Origin: Prunella strophiata
Taxonomy: Eukaryota > Chordata > Aves > Passeriformes > Prunellidae
Length of the DNA: 64,000 bases
Assembly: GCA_036583965.1 (NCBI GenBank)
Contig: JAZBQD010000014.1
Location: 41,216,990-41,280,989, forward strand
Reading direction: 5' to 3'
The position numbers and the translations under genes are program-made. Below, in pieces: positions 49,801 to 63,394 of this stretch (within the stretch, counting starts at the first letter, position 1; each line of letters opens with the position of its first letter). The notes beneath the pieces are model-generated. The model ran no database searches and was not told the DNA's origin. It saw nothing but the letters and a program-made list of their open reading frames with translations.

Positions 49801-52800
49801 TTATTTTTAAAATCAAACAGTTATTTAATGAATCTCAATTTCTGAGTGTTAAACTTGTGTCATGGCAAAGAAAAGACTTCCTTTCAGAAACTGTAGAAAA
49901 CATATTCTGCAAAGTAACACGGTATAATTAGGATATAAGGCAAAAGAAACATAATTCCATGTATGCAAGACACTGACCAAGTATTTCAAAATTATATCTT
50001 AAATCAGAAATCATTAAGTAGCAATGATGCTCATTTCACTTTCCAATTTCAAAACTAAAATTTTCATTTTAAGAATATATATGAAACTTCATCTTGATAA
50101 CACAAACTGAAGAATAGGATCAGAGTACTTACTATCCAACACACTGTTTTATATATACCAAAACCAATTTAAGCATGTCACACATGGTATGTAGTATTTT
50201 TTGAAACATGGGCAACAAGGAAAATAAAGCACAGTGAGAAGCATTGAAAATTATGTTAAAAGGTATAAAAGCAAATCAAAACCAGACTTATTTTAGTTCT
50301 GTTACAAATAAGCTCAGCAAAAACTCTACATCCTACAAAAACCTGATGCAGGACTTCAAGTACAAAACTGTTTGCTGCTACCTGACAAGAGTAATTAATG
50401 AACCATCAAAAATGGCTTGGAAGTAAATTTTATACTAACAGGAAACACGCTGAACCACCCTCAGTAGCCTGAATCCAGACAAATGAACCAAGGCAGGCTG
50501 TACTACAATGTGGCTTAAGTACAATTTTCCTACTTGCATGGTATGCTTGTGACAAATACAGCCTGAGGTTTCCAACAACAGACATGTTGTTATTATGGCA
50601 ACTGCACAGGGTAATAAAAGAAACCTTGTGAAAACCACATGTGACAAAAGTTGAAGGGAAAGTCACAGTAAATAATTGCTTCCCTGAATCTGGGCCTACT
50701 GCTATTCTTTTAATTACTTTCATGACTGCTTGTTATTCTGTAGATTACAATAATTCTACCATGAAATTATTTTTATTTATTAACAGGTATGCACATCATG
50801 TTAAATGCTGAAATGAGAAATTTGTAAAGCAAGCTTGAGGCTTAAAGAATGTAGTGACATTTGATTATTATATCATTATAGCATCAGTCCATTATCCTTA
50901 ATGGACTTCATCCTCCCTTATAGGGCATAGGTAAGAAAAAAAAGTTGGTTCTCCATAAATATGCTGGGATGATCAAAAACTTATGATGAAAAAAGTTATA
51001 TATGCCTTTGAGACTTCCATGACAAATTTTATCCTAATACCTGTTTAAACAGGTAGGGCATTTCTGATTTTTAATATAGAGATGTGGAAACTTGATGCAA
51101 GAGAAATCAAGGTGAAAATAAATCAATAAAGAACAGGAGACAAAAAGATTAAAATAAGTACAAACATTTTTTGAGGAAATGTGCTGATGTAATAACAGGT
51201 AGCTTTGTGGCAACATTAATGTAATGCAAATCACTTTTATTACTTGTAATGCTTTCAACACTTCTTCCTGACATCTCCTCCCAGAAATACTGTCTGTAGA
51301 AATCTAGTACTTCTCATGTTGGACATACCTGTTCAGTTCTGAGCAGGCAGAAGCAAGTTTGTACTGATCATGCAGTACAACAAAAGAAAAGATTAACAAG
51401 TGGCTAAATGCCAGTACCTAGGCATTTCTAAATCAGGCTACAGGTTAAGAAAAATCCTCTTTCCACTTCATTATAGAGTCAAACATACTTCAGAAATAAT
51501 AGTACTCACTATGAAAAAATAAGCAAGCAGTGCTTCCAAAGCAAGTTCAGACACTGTCCTCGTAAGAGATGAGGAAATAGTGGAAGTGAGCCTCGTGTGA
51601 AAGAACACCTCTCTCTTGTCTGCCATTTTAAGATACCACAATGAGGAATCTCACAAACCAAGATCTAGCTCACTAGTTTAAAATTACCCTCAGATTCATC
51701 AGCCATGTTTTTTTGTCTGATGCCCCCTTACATGTGGCCATCAGGACACAGACATAAGGGACAGTTATTTACACAGAAAAATATTTTCAACTTCTTAAAT
51801 ATTATGGGTAGCAGGAAAGGAAGGATGAGGAATTTATGTTTATGAGGACTTTATGTGTAGCTACATTGCCCATGCAACATAAGGAAATTAATGCATACCT
51901 ACTTTTCTGTGACCTTAAGTCTGAATTGCCTTTCAGCAACCTGCTAGAAATTAAATGTTCCCCAAGAATAGATATCAACTGTTCCCCAGGTTTTAGAAGT
52001 GATTTGATGCTTCATCAGATGGAGATGCAATAACTAATGAAGCTGCATTTCTGTCATTGTTCTGCTTCACTGTGGTATGTATAATGCTTCTATTTGGGAA
52101 GGACTTGTAATTTCTCTTCAAATCTCCTATTTCAATCCCACAATACCTGCCAAATATGAGCCTTACAGCATGATTTGATTGCACACAGGGCCAGCAGCAC
52201 TATTTTTCCTCAGTTTGCATCAACTGCTTAAATTACAATAACTTTTATTTTGGAACTAATGGTATTCTCCCATATACAAAATGTTTCTACTTTGTCAGTC
52301 TGTTTAATCAGCATTACACAAGAATACTGGGCACTTGAGCCTAAAATTATGTATATCTGCAAGCCATTTTCTTCTCTTACTGCTATCACACAACTAATTC
52401 AGCTGCACTATGTGGCCAGATGTCATTACATACTGTTTATCTATTTCATTCTTGCCAACTTAAAAATTAATATCATGGGATCGTTTTGAACAAATAAAAC
52501 ACTTACTGAGGGACAGAAAACACCATGTTTTATGTGAAGGATGCAATGCATCCCACAACACTTTGTTTTATAGACTGTAATTAACTTTAATATTGTCATA
52601 CATTATGGAAATTTTTCCTCATAAGTCAGAGATAAAATATTAAACAAAGATTTCAAGCCACTTAACTTACAGAAGTAGCCACCCAAAAGTCCCAGACAGC
52701 CCAAAATGGTTGTTTTACTGTATCTCTATTTTAGTACAGCAATGGTCTACTTGTGATTAGTGATTTAAAGTGTCTGTAATGCCATGTTTGGTTAAAATAC

Positions 52801-55058
52801 TCTTTAAAGATTCCCATTTCCATCAGATGGGACTTCTTCTCTCTTTTCCATTTTTCTTTATTTCTCTACTCAATATCTTAAAGTTCCTCTTTGGTGGGCA
52901 TGAAGGTGCATGAAATGAAAAATTGCTTATTCGTCATACTATGCTGATTCCTCTGATTTTCACAAGGTGTAATTTTTTCCTTAAAAACTAAAAATTTTTC
53001 AAGTTGACTTTTAGCCTTAAGATGAGTGATTTTAGTAACAGGGAGAAGGGTGATGGCTTTCCCTCTTGCAGCTTAAGTAATTCTGCATTGAAGTAGCTAA
53101 ACTTGGCTAACCATGCTCCAAAAAAGCTGATTTTTTATCTTGTAGTTCCATTCCTTTGTCCTAATCCAGAAAACACCAATAGGAAGGGATTTTTGGCTGC
53201 TTCTCATGGAGCCTTCTTCATGATATATATCATGTAATTCATACCAGTTACCTCCTCACTTCTTTTGCCTTTCAACTGCATGCTTAAAGATTCCACCTGA
53301 CCTCACATCTGCCATCGTTCCCTTTAAGCAGAAGAGCCAATCCTAAGGGGCTCAAAAAGACTTTCTCTCCCAGATCAGCTGTCCTAGTTTTGCTTTTCTA
53401 TCTCCTTTTCTTGACCTAATGCACTCTCAGCACATACTGCTTGAGTTGCACACCACCATCAGGCACTCAGATGAAGTTACAACGACCCCAGGCTGAAGTT
53501 ATATGAACCTGCCATTTTCAGTTTAGATTAGATTTCTCTTTTGCTGGTGCCCAAATTCAGATGCTTTCATTCAAGGGCTAGCCAGCAGCAGAGATGTGAG
53601 TTACCTCCTAAGTTCTAGAAGTGCTGGCTGCAGTGCACAGCCTGCCAGGGGCTTCCCTTCTACCACAAACCCAGGCACCCAGGCTGCACCAGCAGGTCTC
53701 CACCTCTGCCTTCCCAAGTGCAGGCTGCAAAGCAAACACACAAGCCAAACCCACTATGTTATCTAATGAGTATTGGGTTTTTTTGCAATATCCATTTCTA
53801 TCATACTCTTCTTTCACAAATACCTGGCATTTACTGTCAACCAGGGAAAACACTTCAGCTTTAATGAATCTGACAGCAGTGAGGGAGGGTGGAAAAATGA
53901 ATTAACACTTGATACAGCCACCACAAATAGACACCCAGAATAAAGTGAAATACATGAAAAGGCTCCTCACACTCAATCTGAAGATGATGTAATGACATCA
54001 ATCACGTACCCTTGCTGCTCTATGTCTGTGACATAGTAAAAACACAATGATGTGGAGAAAGATAGTAGGTGACAACTATTGTGCTATTTCTCACAATACA
54101 AGGATGATGAGCTACTTAAGTAAATGATAAAGCAAATTCTTTAATGATGCATGTTTTTAGGCAAAACTACGAAGATTGAATTATATTTCCTTATACTTCC
54201 CTAAATAAACTTTGAACCTTGCCTAAAACCTAAGCGGGTGGTGGGGGGAACCAAACAAAAAACCACTACCCTTTCCTTGGAAATCCAACTCCTCAAATAA
54301 TCCTAAATAACCACATCAACATTCCTTTCTCTCAAAACAAATATTGTTTGTTTTCATGGTGTTTTTATGGTGTTTTATCCTGCTCCCACAGGTCTAAATT
54401 TCAGAAGTCACTGTGAATTGCCCTTTTGCAGTCACTGTCAGAGCCATTTCTTGATTATATTGCAAAATTAACCATTTTGAAAAAGGGAGAGTAATTATTA
54501 TTTGCAAATGTGGGAGTAAGTCCCTAGAGACAGTGATGTCTCTTGACACAAGGCAACAGTATATTTGATGAAATATAAAACAGTTGGTTAACTACCAAGC
54601 ATTGTAAATGAGTGGTTACCAAGAAAGCACTGATTTCTTCCAACAATATTCCCCACAACAAACCTCAAAAAACAATCTCATTATCAAGTCCTAACAAGGC
54701 CTTTATTCTTCTCTCTAGGAAAAGACTTCTCAATGATTCAGTGACACACACACTAAATATTTTCCTGGGTCAAAGCCCACAACACCCAAGGACTGAATTT
54801 TAGGCAGGAAAGTGACTGTGAAGTGCACCTACCCCTTGTGATTCATGTTTGCAGCTCAGCTGCATGATGGCTCAAGAGCATAACTACTGCTGTCAGGCTG
54901 AGCTCATGAAAAGGAGGGGTATGTACAGGACAGCTGGCCAGCAACAGATGGGAATATGCTGTTCCATCTCACAGGTTGGTAGACTTCCTGTTGCAGCACA
55001 TGCTGTCCAGAAGGAATTCTAATTCTAATGCAGCACCAGTCTTCCAAAGGAGGCCTGG

Positions 55059-55086
55059 CTTTAAGCCACAGTCAAGTGGCTTAAAG
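55059..55086. repeat. Perfect 11-bp inverted repeat, 6-nt loop
   Basis: CTTTAAGCCAC, loop AGTCAA, GTGGCTTAAAG. More GC than the other palindromes here, so a more stable stem. Confidence 0.9.
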
Positions 55087-58000
55087 AACTTCTTAAATTG
55101 TCTATCAACTCCTTAAACAATAAGTTTAAGATCTGTTGTTTGTGTTTAGAATTAATAAGTCAGTTCTTTTAATTGTTTTTGTTTGTTTCTTTTAAGGTGA
55201 AATGTTTTATAAGCAGAACTTGATATAACTGTTGACAGCTTAAAATTTTTTGCCCTTGAAGAAGAAAATTATTTAATTTTTCTGAATAACATAATAGACA
55301 CAAAAAGGTCATCATCAGTTGCAGTCACTACAAGGATTATTGCTTTTGCTCATTCTGCTATATGGTAACATTAGCTTTGACCACCAATTGACTTCTTAAA
55401 TAGTCAAGCTGCATTAAAATCAAACTGTTATTATTGCAATTTACAAGGTAATTAATTTATCTTTTATTCATTCTCTTAACACCAAAAATTTAAATATGTT
55501 TTGTGATATTTCAAATTAAATATTACTTGAAAACAAAAAGTAAAACTCATTTGAAAACTTAGAGAAACAGAAGTTAAGATACCAGTTCATTCTGACCTTC
55601 TGAGTGGAAAGAAATGAATAAATGAAACATTCATGCCACTTCTCATTATCAAGGTGTCTGGAAACAACTGTAGGGAGCTCATTCCACTCTGCAAACTCAC
55701 CCTGACCCAACAAGTCATTGTATGCTAATGTAAAGAATTATCATCTCATCTCCTAAAAGTAGAGCTATTGCTGTGGATAAGGTTATCTATACCATAAAAG
55801 ACAGTATTCATTTGTAGTGCTAGATTCAAATCAGGGGTTAAATTATGAGACACTAATATAAATTAATGGAAAAGCAGGTTAAAGGGGATTACAAAATAGG
55901 ATTTGGTTGAGAAATATTGCTTTCTTGCATTACCAACTGTGGCACTGTGTACAAAGAGTGATACAACTTCACAGGGTACAAGAAGAAACCTTCAGTTCAT
56001 ACTTCACAGATGATTAGAATTTCTATGCAAACAATGCCTGTACAATTCTATATATATACATAAGTGTTCAATAGGATAATTTTTTCCTTTTCTCTTTTCA
56101 AAAGGCTTTCAAGCAAAAATTATAACATATTAACAGTGATGTATAAACTCAATTCTGTAGTAAATGCTTTTTAAGCACACAAACTACAAATTGGAAAAAT
56201 GGGTATGGTCTAATATTCATTAAATACCATTTCTGTATTACGTATTCCCCTTCTTTAAACGAAAAGATCAGTTCACAGAAATACACATACAGTCTGACAT
56301 TTTGAAATGCCTCCTGACTTCAAAGAATATCTGCCTAAGAACAATCATCAATGTTTTATATTTTCTCCCTCATTATCAACAAGTATTTCAGTATTCAAAC
56401 AAAGGGAGCAATTCTTGTGAACACTTATACACAGCATTTTAGTACTTGAGCATATTCTTACTAGACCCCACAGCAATATATTTCACTCTGCTGAACTCTA
56501 AAGAGGAGTTCTGATGAAAAAGACACAATACTTTGCATAACATGCTCTACAAAAAAAAGCACTTGGATACTCTGAGTACTCACAAAAATAAAATTAATAT
56601 TCAGTCTAAATGTTTACAAATATAAATTTTAAACAAATTCAGCAAACTAGAATTGAGTTTAACTCACTCTCTAAGCCACTAATTTGTCCTCACAACAAAC
56701 CAGAACATTGATATGATATAGTTCTACTCAGAAAAAAAAGTTGAACTTGCTAAATGAAATACTGCTAGTTTAATGTTTTCTTCTTCTGCAGCCTCAGAGC
56801 CAACCCTTTTCCTTTTTTTATGCTCTCTGCTCTTAAATTTGAGATCTACAGAGCACCAACAGCTTATCAACTGTCAAATATTTTTAAATTATTATTAAGA
56901 GTTAGAATTATTCTAACCTATTATTTTCTCTAGTTTCTTCACACATCAGATATTATTGTTATTGTTTTACACTCATGAGCTCAAACATTAATTTAAATGA
57001 CAAATCATGTATCAGAGTTCAAAATCTAATGTAAAAGAACAAATATAAGTATACATACATAATTTCCATCATTCATATAATTGATACATATAGTATAAAT
57101 AGCTTTTGTATCAGCAGACATCATATACACTGACATTTTTGTGATTACTCAAATGCATTAGTTATGATCTACTGTTGCTAAACATATAATATTTATTTGC
57201 TGCAGTATAATGAAAGAATAAAAATTTAAATGAGTGTCTGAAGGTGGAGAAAGTGGAGTGTTTTGTCAGTTTTGAGGATCCTTAGAACCAGACATCACAG
57301 ATGGCAATTTTATCTGTGGTTGATGACCACCTCCATTTGTCATTTCCTAGAAACTGATTCCATCAGTTTTGTATTGTTGTGAATTACCAGATGGCACTTC
57401 TCCCTACTCTTAAGAGTTACCCTCTGAGCATGTAGGAGTTAGATCTGGGACAAACATTTCCAGCTGAAGTGAGATGCAGTATAAATTTTGAGATCCTTAC
57501 CAGTAGAGAAGCACTTGACTTGTTTCAAGCCCTCTCTTTAACTGAAAATATTCTTTCTCAAATTAGTTGCTGTAGACAAGCTATGTCTACAGAAGTAGGG
57601 AAAAAAAAAATATTAAACTCCCCCCCCCACACTTTTGACAACACATATGGACTGCCCTGCCCAGGGACATTTTTAAAAGAATTCTTTCACATTCTCCACA
57701 AGACTATATTTAAAGCTGCACTTCTAGCTTGAATAAAATAATATTGACAAAACAAAATAAGACTGTGTTGAAAAGTTTGTCCATTTCTAAGCAGCATTGT
57801 AATTTTGCAGCTTCTATTCTGGTTATGTTCTTCTAATAATTTCTCTCCCTTGTTTCCATGTGCATTCCACAGGAAGAAAAAAAAATCAGAAAAGTACTGC
57901 AGTCATGGCAAGAGCTCTCGGTGAAGCACAACCATGATTCATTATCATCACATACTGATGGGATATCTCGGTGGAAACACCATAAAGCAATGTTTAGACA

Positions 58001-60427
58001 TCAGGCAGTGATTGTTTTCATAATGTAACTACACTGCACACACATCTTTCACTCTTCCTGCTTTCCTCTGTTACATGGGTCAAGCACTGTTCTTCCTTTT
58101 CTCTGGGACTCTGGGGAGAAGAGACAGGCTGATTTGGATTTCCTCCCCCCCGCTCAATTTCTTTCCTTGAAGCTCTTTAAGGGGATAGGGAGTTGTACTG
58201 GTAAATAAATTTTGTGTGAAAATCTGAAAAAAACCCCAGGTTTTTAGGAGGTAAGTTAATGAAAAGGGAATTTTCTTCATATTGAAACTTCACTAAGGTT
58301 GCATGCAGCATCATGAAAAGTCATTTGTTCAAGCATGACTCCTTTATGTAAGGACTTGGGGACCTCTCTACTATTACCCTGTAGGAATACCTTTCTGTTA
58401 TCTCCTGGTTTTGCTAACAGTCAAGGCAATATTTTTAAGTGTTGGAGAGTGACAATACATCGGTTCTGCATGAGAGTGGGACTTTGAGAATATACACTGA
58501 AGTCTCAACCACTAGTAAAAAGCAAAATATTATTTCTTTTTCGATCTCTCAACTAATTTTTAGAAACATTTTATGAATAACATTTCATGTAGATTTATTG
58601 AGAATTATAGCATAAGCAAACACAAACAAAAAAATATAAAGAAAGGCATAAAATATACACTGGAAATGTTTGAGGACTCCATTGAAGAGTTTTGTCTTTT
58701 TTCTTTTTTAGAATTTGACCCACTTAAGTCCACAGCCTTAGTGTGTGATAAGCCTCTACAATGCTTCTGACATCAGAAGAGTTGTGAAGATGACAGCCAA
58801 AACCCTAGTCTCTAAGCCACCAGTCTACTCTGGTGAAATCAAAGGCAGTTTTAAACTCAGTTTTGAGCTCAGTAAACAAAGATTTAGACCTTTAAGCTTT
58901 GATAACAGGGATGACAAAAACAGACCCAAAAATCACCAGGTTATCTCCATGAAATAAACTCAGCAAACTTTTCTTCAAAATTAGGTATAATCAGCCATTC
59001 TAAAACTGCTCGCAGACTATGCAAAACTGTTTAGGTTGGCTGGGGATTTTAGAGGGGTTGTTATAATGAAAAAAAAATTAATTGGAAATTACTTTTGCAC
59101 TTGATTCTAAAGAATCTAATAATTTTTAAGCACCTGTATCTGAAATGAGGCATACAACACTGAATTCTAACATTGCAGAAGACTGAAACGGAATTGCTTG
59201 TGTCAGTAAAATACATTCCCATATTGTTTGCATAAAAGCAATCCCTCAGCTTTTATTATAAAAATCTTTGGTGTTGCAGAAGAACCATCTGTGTAAGTGC
59301 TCAGTGAGGATGAATAACCTTCATTCCAATACTTGGTTTCATGCAGGGGGATTATGTTATTGCTTCCCTCCCAAATCCTTATGAAAATAAGATGTTTACC
59401 ATGAAGACTTGTCTTGTAAGTAAAATTGACGTTGCACTGATAAATCAGGTGTTACTTCAAAACACATGGCATTAATTCTTCCTATCTGACCTAAGCTACA
59501 CTGATGCTTCCCCTTCTTTTAAGTTTCTCTTTAGAAGCTCATCTTTGAAGTCTTTATTTTGTCAGAAAAATCTGGCAACCTATATGAAAAAATATGTCCA
59601 TCAAATCAATAGAGTTTGCTTATTCTGGGAATTGTCACCATTCAGTTGTTAACCCTTGTTATAACCTTTCAGGACTAGACAGAGTATAAGATTATTTCTT
59701 CTTTGAAGTGCTTCACACTGTTTCTTCAATACATGTTAGATAATGATTAAAAAGCCAACAGCAAATACTGTGCAACATGTGCTGGTGCACTGACTTGTCT
59801 TGCATTTAATTAGTCAATTAGTTTTGCATGGATTACCAGAGTAATCTGAAACTACCTACTGCTACTAAACAAAGCTAAAAGGAAATAGAAAAACAGCACA
59901 TTACCTGGCAGAGAGCTGCTGTCCAAGACAATAATGGTTACTTGAGAGATACAGAGCCTTTGTTCAGTTTGAACATTTAAAGACTCTTTGGAGACCTGAT
60001 TGGCTGATTATCACACATGATGTTTGGACAGTTTATTTTGTGTGACCAATTGCCAAACCAACAAGCATCTCAAATTACTGAGGTGCAAGAGGTTTTGGTG
60101 AAGCTCAACATTCAGAACACAATCCCACAGGATATCCTTGGTTTATTAACATTCCATCATCTGTTTAGGGTTTCTTTCACAGTTTCTTTGTCTGGCATGC
60201 AGGATTTTTCCTTAACAACCTCTGTTCAGTTTAAAAATTCTATTTAGATGTTATATATAGCCTTTAAAATGAGTACTACTAAAATGAGTACTAATGTCTG
60301 GACAAACCTGAATATAGTTTGTGTCTAATGCTCTAGAAGTTCAGCATATATGATGAGGCTGATTGGGAAACTGCCTGTTAAAACATACACTAAGTTAAGA
60401 TCAACATTAATATTATTTTGCTTAATG

Positions 60428-60442
60428 AAAAAAAAAAAAAAA
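60428..60442. repeat. Poly-A run (A15)
   Basis: Uninterrupted A run with no associated element recognised. Confidence 0.9.
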
Positions 60443-62932
60443 GTGTAATAAAAATGCTCTAAAGATCAGCAGTAAAATCTTAAAAGGAAAATTAGAGGCA
60501 CTTAATGCAACTATCATGTTGCAAAAATCCAATTTTTTCTCATTTGGACAAAACTGTCCAGCAATTAACAGTAAGTGTGCAATTAACTTAGATGTTTTTA
60601 GACTGCTCAATTAACAGTGAAAGTATAAAATACTGCATAAGGCTTCATACAGTAATTAGAAACTTTGTATTAAGAAGCAGTGTTAGCCATGACAATATTT
60701 AAAAGGCTGTGCTTTGTGGGAGATAATGCAGAATTTGCTGTAGAGCTCCAAAAATTATTTTCCATTATTTCCTAAATTTAAGAAAAGCCTCACTGTTTTT
60801 GTATAGGAAAAAAATGCAGAACAGATAATAGAATAAATATATTACAAGGTAGGTTGTACCTAAGACCAGATCATACTTCCACTTAAAAACTCTGAGCAAA
60901 ATGCTTTTCAAAGTTCACATCAAAAGACTTCTCTTTTTAAATGCAAAAATGTTCTTAACTATTTTGCTGGAAAAACAGGCAACAAGGTGTGTATGTCCTC
61001 ACAACTGTTATTTTTTATCAGTCTCACACACCATACTTGCCTTGACCCAAAAAATGCTGGAAAGGATGAAACTGCCTGGCCAAAAGAAACAGAAAAACAA
61101 TGTGATGACTCAGGCTGGAAAAAAAAATTGAAACTTTCTCTTGTCCTAGATATTCACTAAGCAACTGATATTAAAGCCTCAGAGCTCTTAGAAGTGCTTT
61201 GTTTGGGAATTTCTGGCCACCTCTGGGACAGACTTTATGGGCACACTGCTGTTTCTTTCACTGCCCATCCACTTTGAATGTTCATAGGCAAGAAAGCAAT
61301 TCTCAGAATAAATTTCTTAATTTTGTGGAAATAATGATGCTAATGATGATCTGCATTTCTAGGACTGTGTGACAATCTCACATGAAAAGTGAAACAAGGT
61401 CTAGAATTACTGGAAGTTAACCCAATAGGAAGACTTGCTTAAATAAAAAGACCAGCCTAATCACGAGAAAGTAGTATCATTTAATTGATCTCTGTATTGT
61501 CTAAAAGTTCAATTTGAATCTGAAACAGTTCTTTTGGGAAGAATGAAACATACTGGAGATAATACATGGCAGCAACAGGTGAGCCTCTAATGCCAAACTG
61601 TGAGGAGGATACTTGCAAGGGTTGTTCATCTCATCACTGAGGACAACAGCAGGAAGGGAACATGTTTGCTGACACAAGCACACAAGAAGAGGACAACAAA
61701 GGAAGTAAACACGGTTTGCTGAACTCTGACAAAGACCCTGCAGTGACAACAATACCACATTTCCTATAATTGAAGTAGGAAGGGGAGGCATTGTTACTGC
61801 TGGACACCTTCTGTTACATTTTGACAGCTTGTGTTTAGTCCCGGGTACAGCTTCTCACTTGTGTCAGCAAAGCTGCTCTCTCCCACTGTGCCCTTCGGTG
61901 GCAGGCCCTTCCTTCCACAGGATCCTCAACCCTCCCCAGGCAGGCGAAGAGAAAATCACCACTGGCCCCAAGATTTCTGCACCCGTGAGAAACAGCCACA
62001 GAAAGATGGATTTGCAGCAGGCACCACTGCAATGTCTCTAGGGGATGCTGACCACAAAGTCCACATGAGCAAGCACAGCACCAACTTGGCATCACAGTGG
62101 GAGACCACAGCTGCCTTTTGTCCACTGACTTCAGAGAGCAAGGAGGACTAAAATCTGTGCCAATCCTGTGGCTGAGTTTTTTATATTCAGGGAACTGACC
62201 ATGAGGTAGAAGGTCAGAACTAACATTAAAGTGTACTTCCAAGTGACAGAGCTGATTGGCACGGGCATGCCAGTGGCAGACAGCTGACCTGCAGTCCACT
62301 GTCAGCTTGAACTTGACAAAAACAAAAGTTAATACAGTCTTGGACCATTGTCTATATAAAAACATATCAATACCAAGAGGGCTATTACTCAACTCACCAC
62401 ATGAGAATGTATCCAGCAGTGTATTCTGTGAATAGCAATGGCAGTGGAGTTTTACATATAATACAAATCCAGCTACTTAGAGCTGCTCTGAGAAGGGTGC
62501 CTAGAGCTGGCTCAATTGTTGCACCTTGCTGCCCCTTCACACATAGCCAAATATTACTCCTCCCTGGAAGAGAGCCAGACACCAAAAGGAGAATTTCTTT
62601 TGGGATCATAAGACTTAAACTGTTAAAATTGAAGTAAACTCATCATAACCATTTAGTCTGGCTGCTGATGTGAACTTCACGGTGAGGTATTCTACACACT
62701 AACATCTGCTTCACTACTTCTGTTTAGTAACAGACCATTGAAAAGAAATAATCTTTGCTGCATGTGGTCAAGTGCTACCAATAATTCTGCAGCACAATTT
62801 TTCCTTCTGTCTCAATCAAAGCCTTCTTGAAAGAATGCCCTACACTGGCAGTGGCAATAAAACCTGAAGCTATATAGCAGCTTGTTCTAATAATGGATGT
62901 TTGGTCACAGTTTTTTTTTCTTTTAGTGTGAA

Positions 62933-62953
62933 TTTTTTTTTTTTTTTTTTTTT
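62933..62953. repeat. Poly-T run (T21)
   Basis: Uninterrupted T run preceded by a second shorter T run at 62911-62919. Confidence 0.9.
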
Positions 62954-63358
62954 ATAACTCCCTGAAAGACCTAAGGTACTGGGTGATAATCTTCTCCTAC
63001 TAGTATGTACTCTAGACTTACACATTTTAGAGAATATTTAAGCTTGTGATACAGATCTTCAAGATATTCTTTGACTTACACATAATTTGACGTTTTCTCA
63101 TTTAAGGGAGCAAACAATATTTTGACATTAAGAGTGCTGACATCTGCACGTGATCTGGATATGTAGGTTTCACTTATAATCAGTGGGCAGAAATGAAGTT
63201 CTGGGACATCTTTCCCTGACCTTACATATTTTAGACATGCAAGCTATAACAAAATGATGTGTGGCCTACAAGTGCCTATATCTCTCCATTATTTAAAGTA
63301 CATCTGGAAAAGCTGTTCAATTATAGATGCATATTCTACTGAAGTCTGTAGTTTGGAT

Positions 63359-63394
63359 GTCTATATATAAAGTTGTGTCTATATATAAAGTTGT
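63359..63394. repeat. Perfect two-copy 18-bp tandem duplication
   Basis: GTCTATATATAAAGTTGT occurs twice head to tail without mismatch, implying a recent local duplication. Confidence 0.95.

Noticed and set aside
53608..53905. GC-richer patch with overlapping 81- and 94-aa frames
   Set aside because: Overlapping open frames on both strands with no similarity to known proteins and no splice-supported extension.
61835..62392. 185-aa minus-strand open frame
   Set aside because: No recognisable domain, no family resemblance and a Cys/His/Trp-rich composition typical of chance reading of a GC-richer patch. Kept only as a note about that patch.
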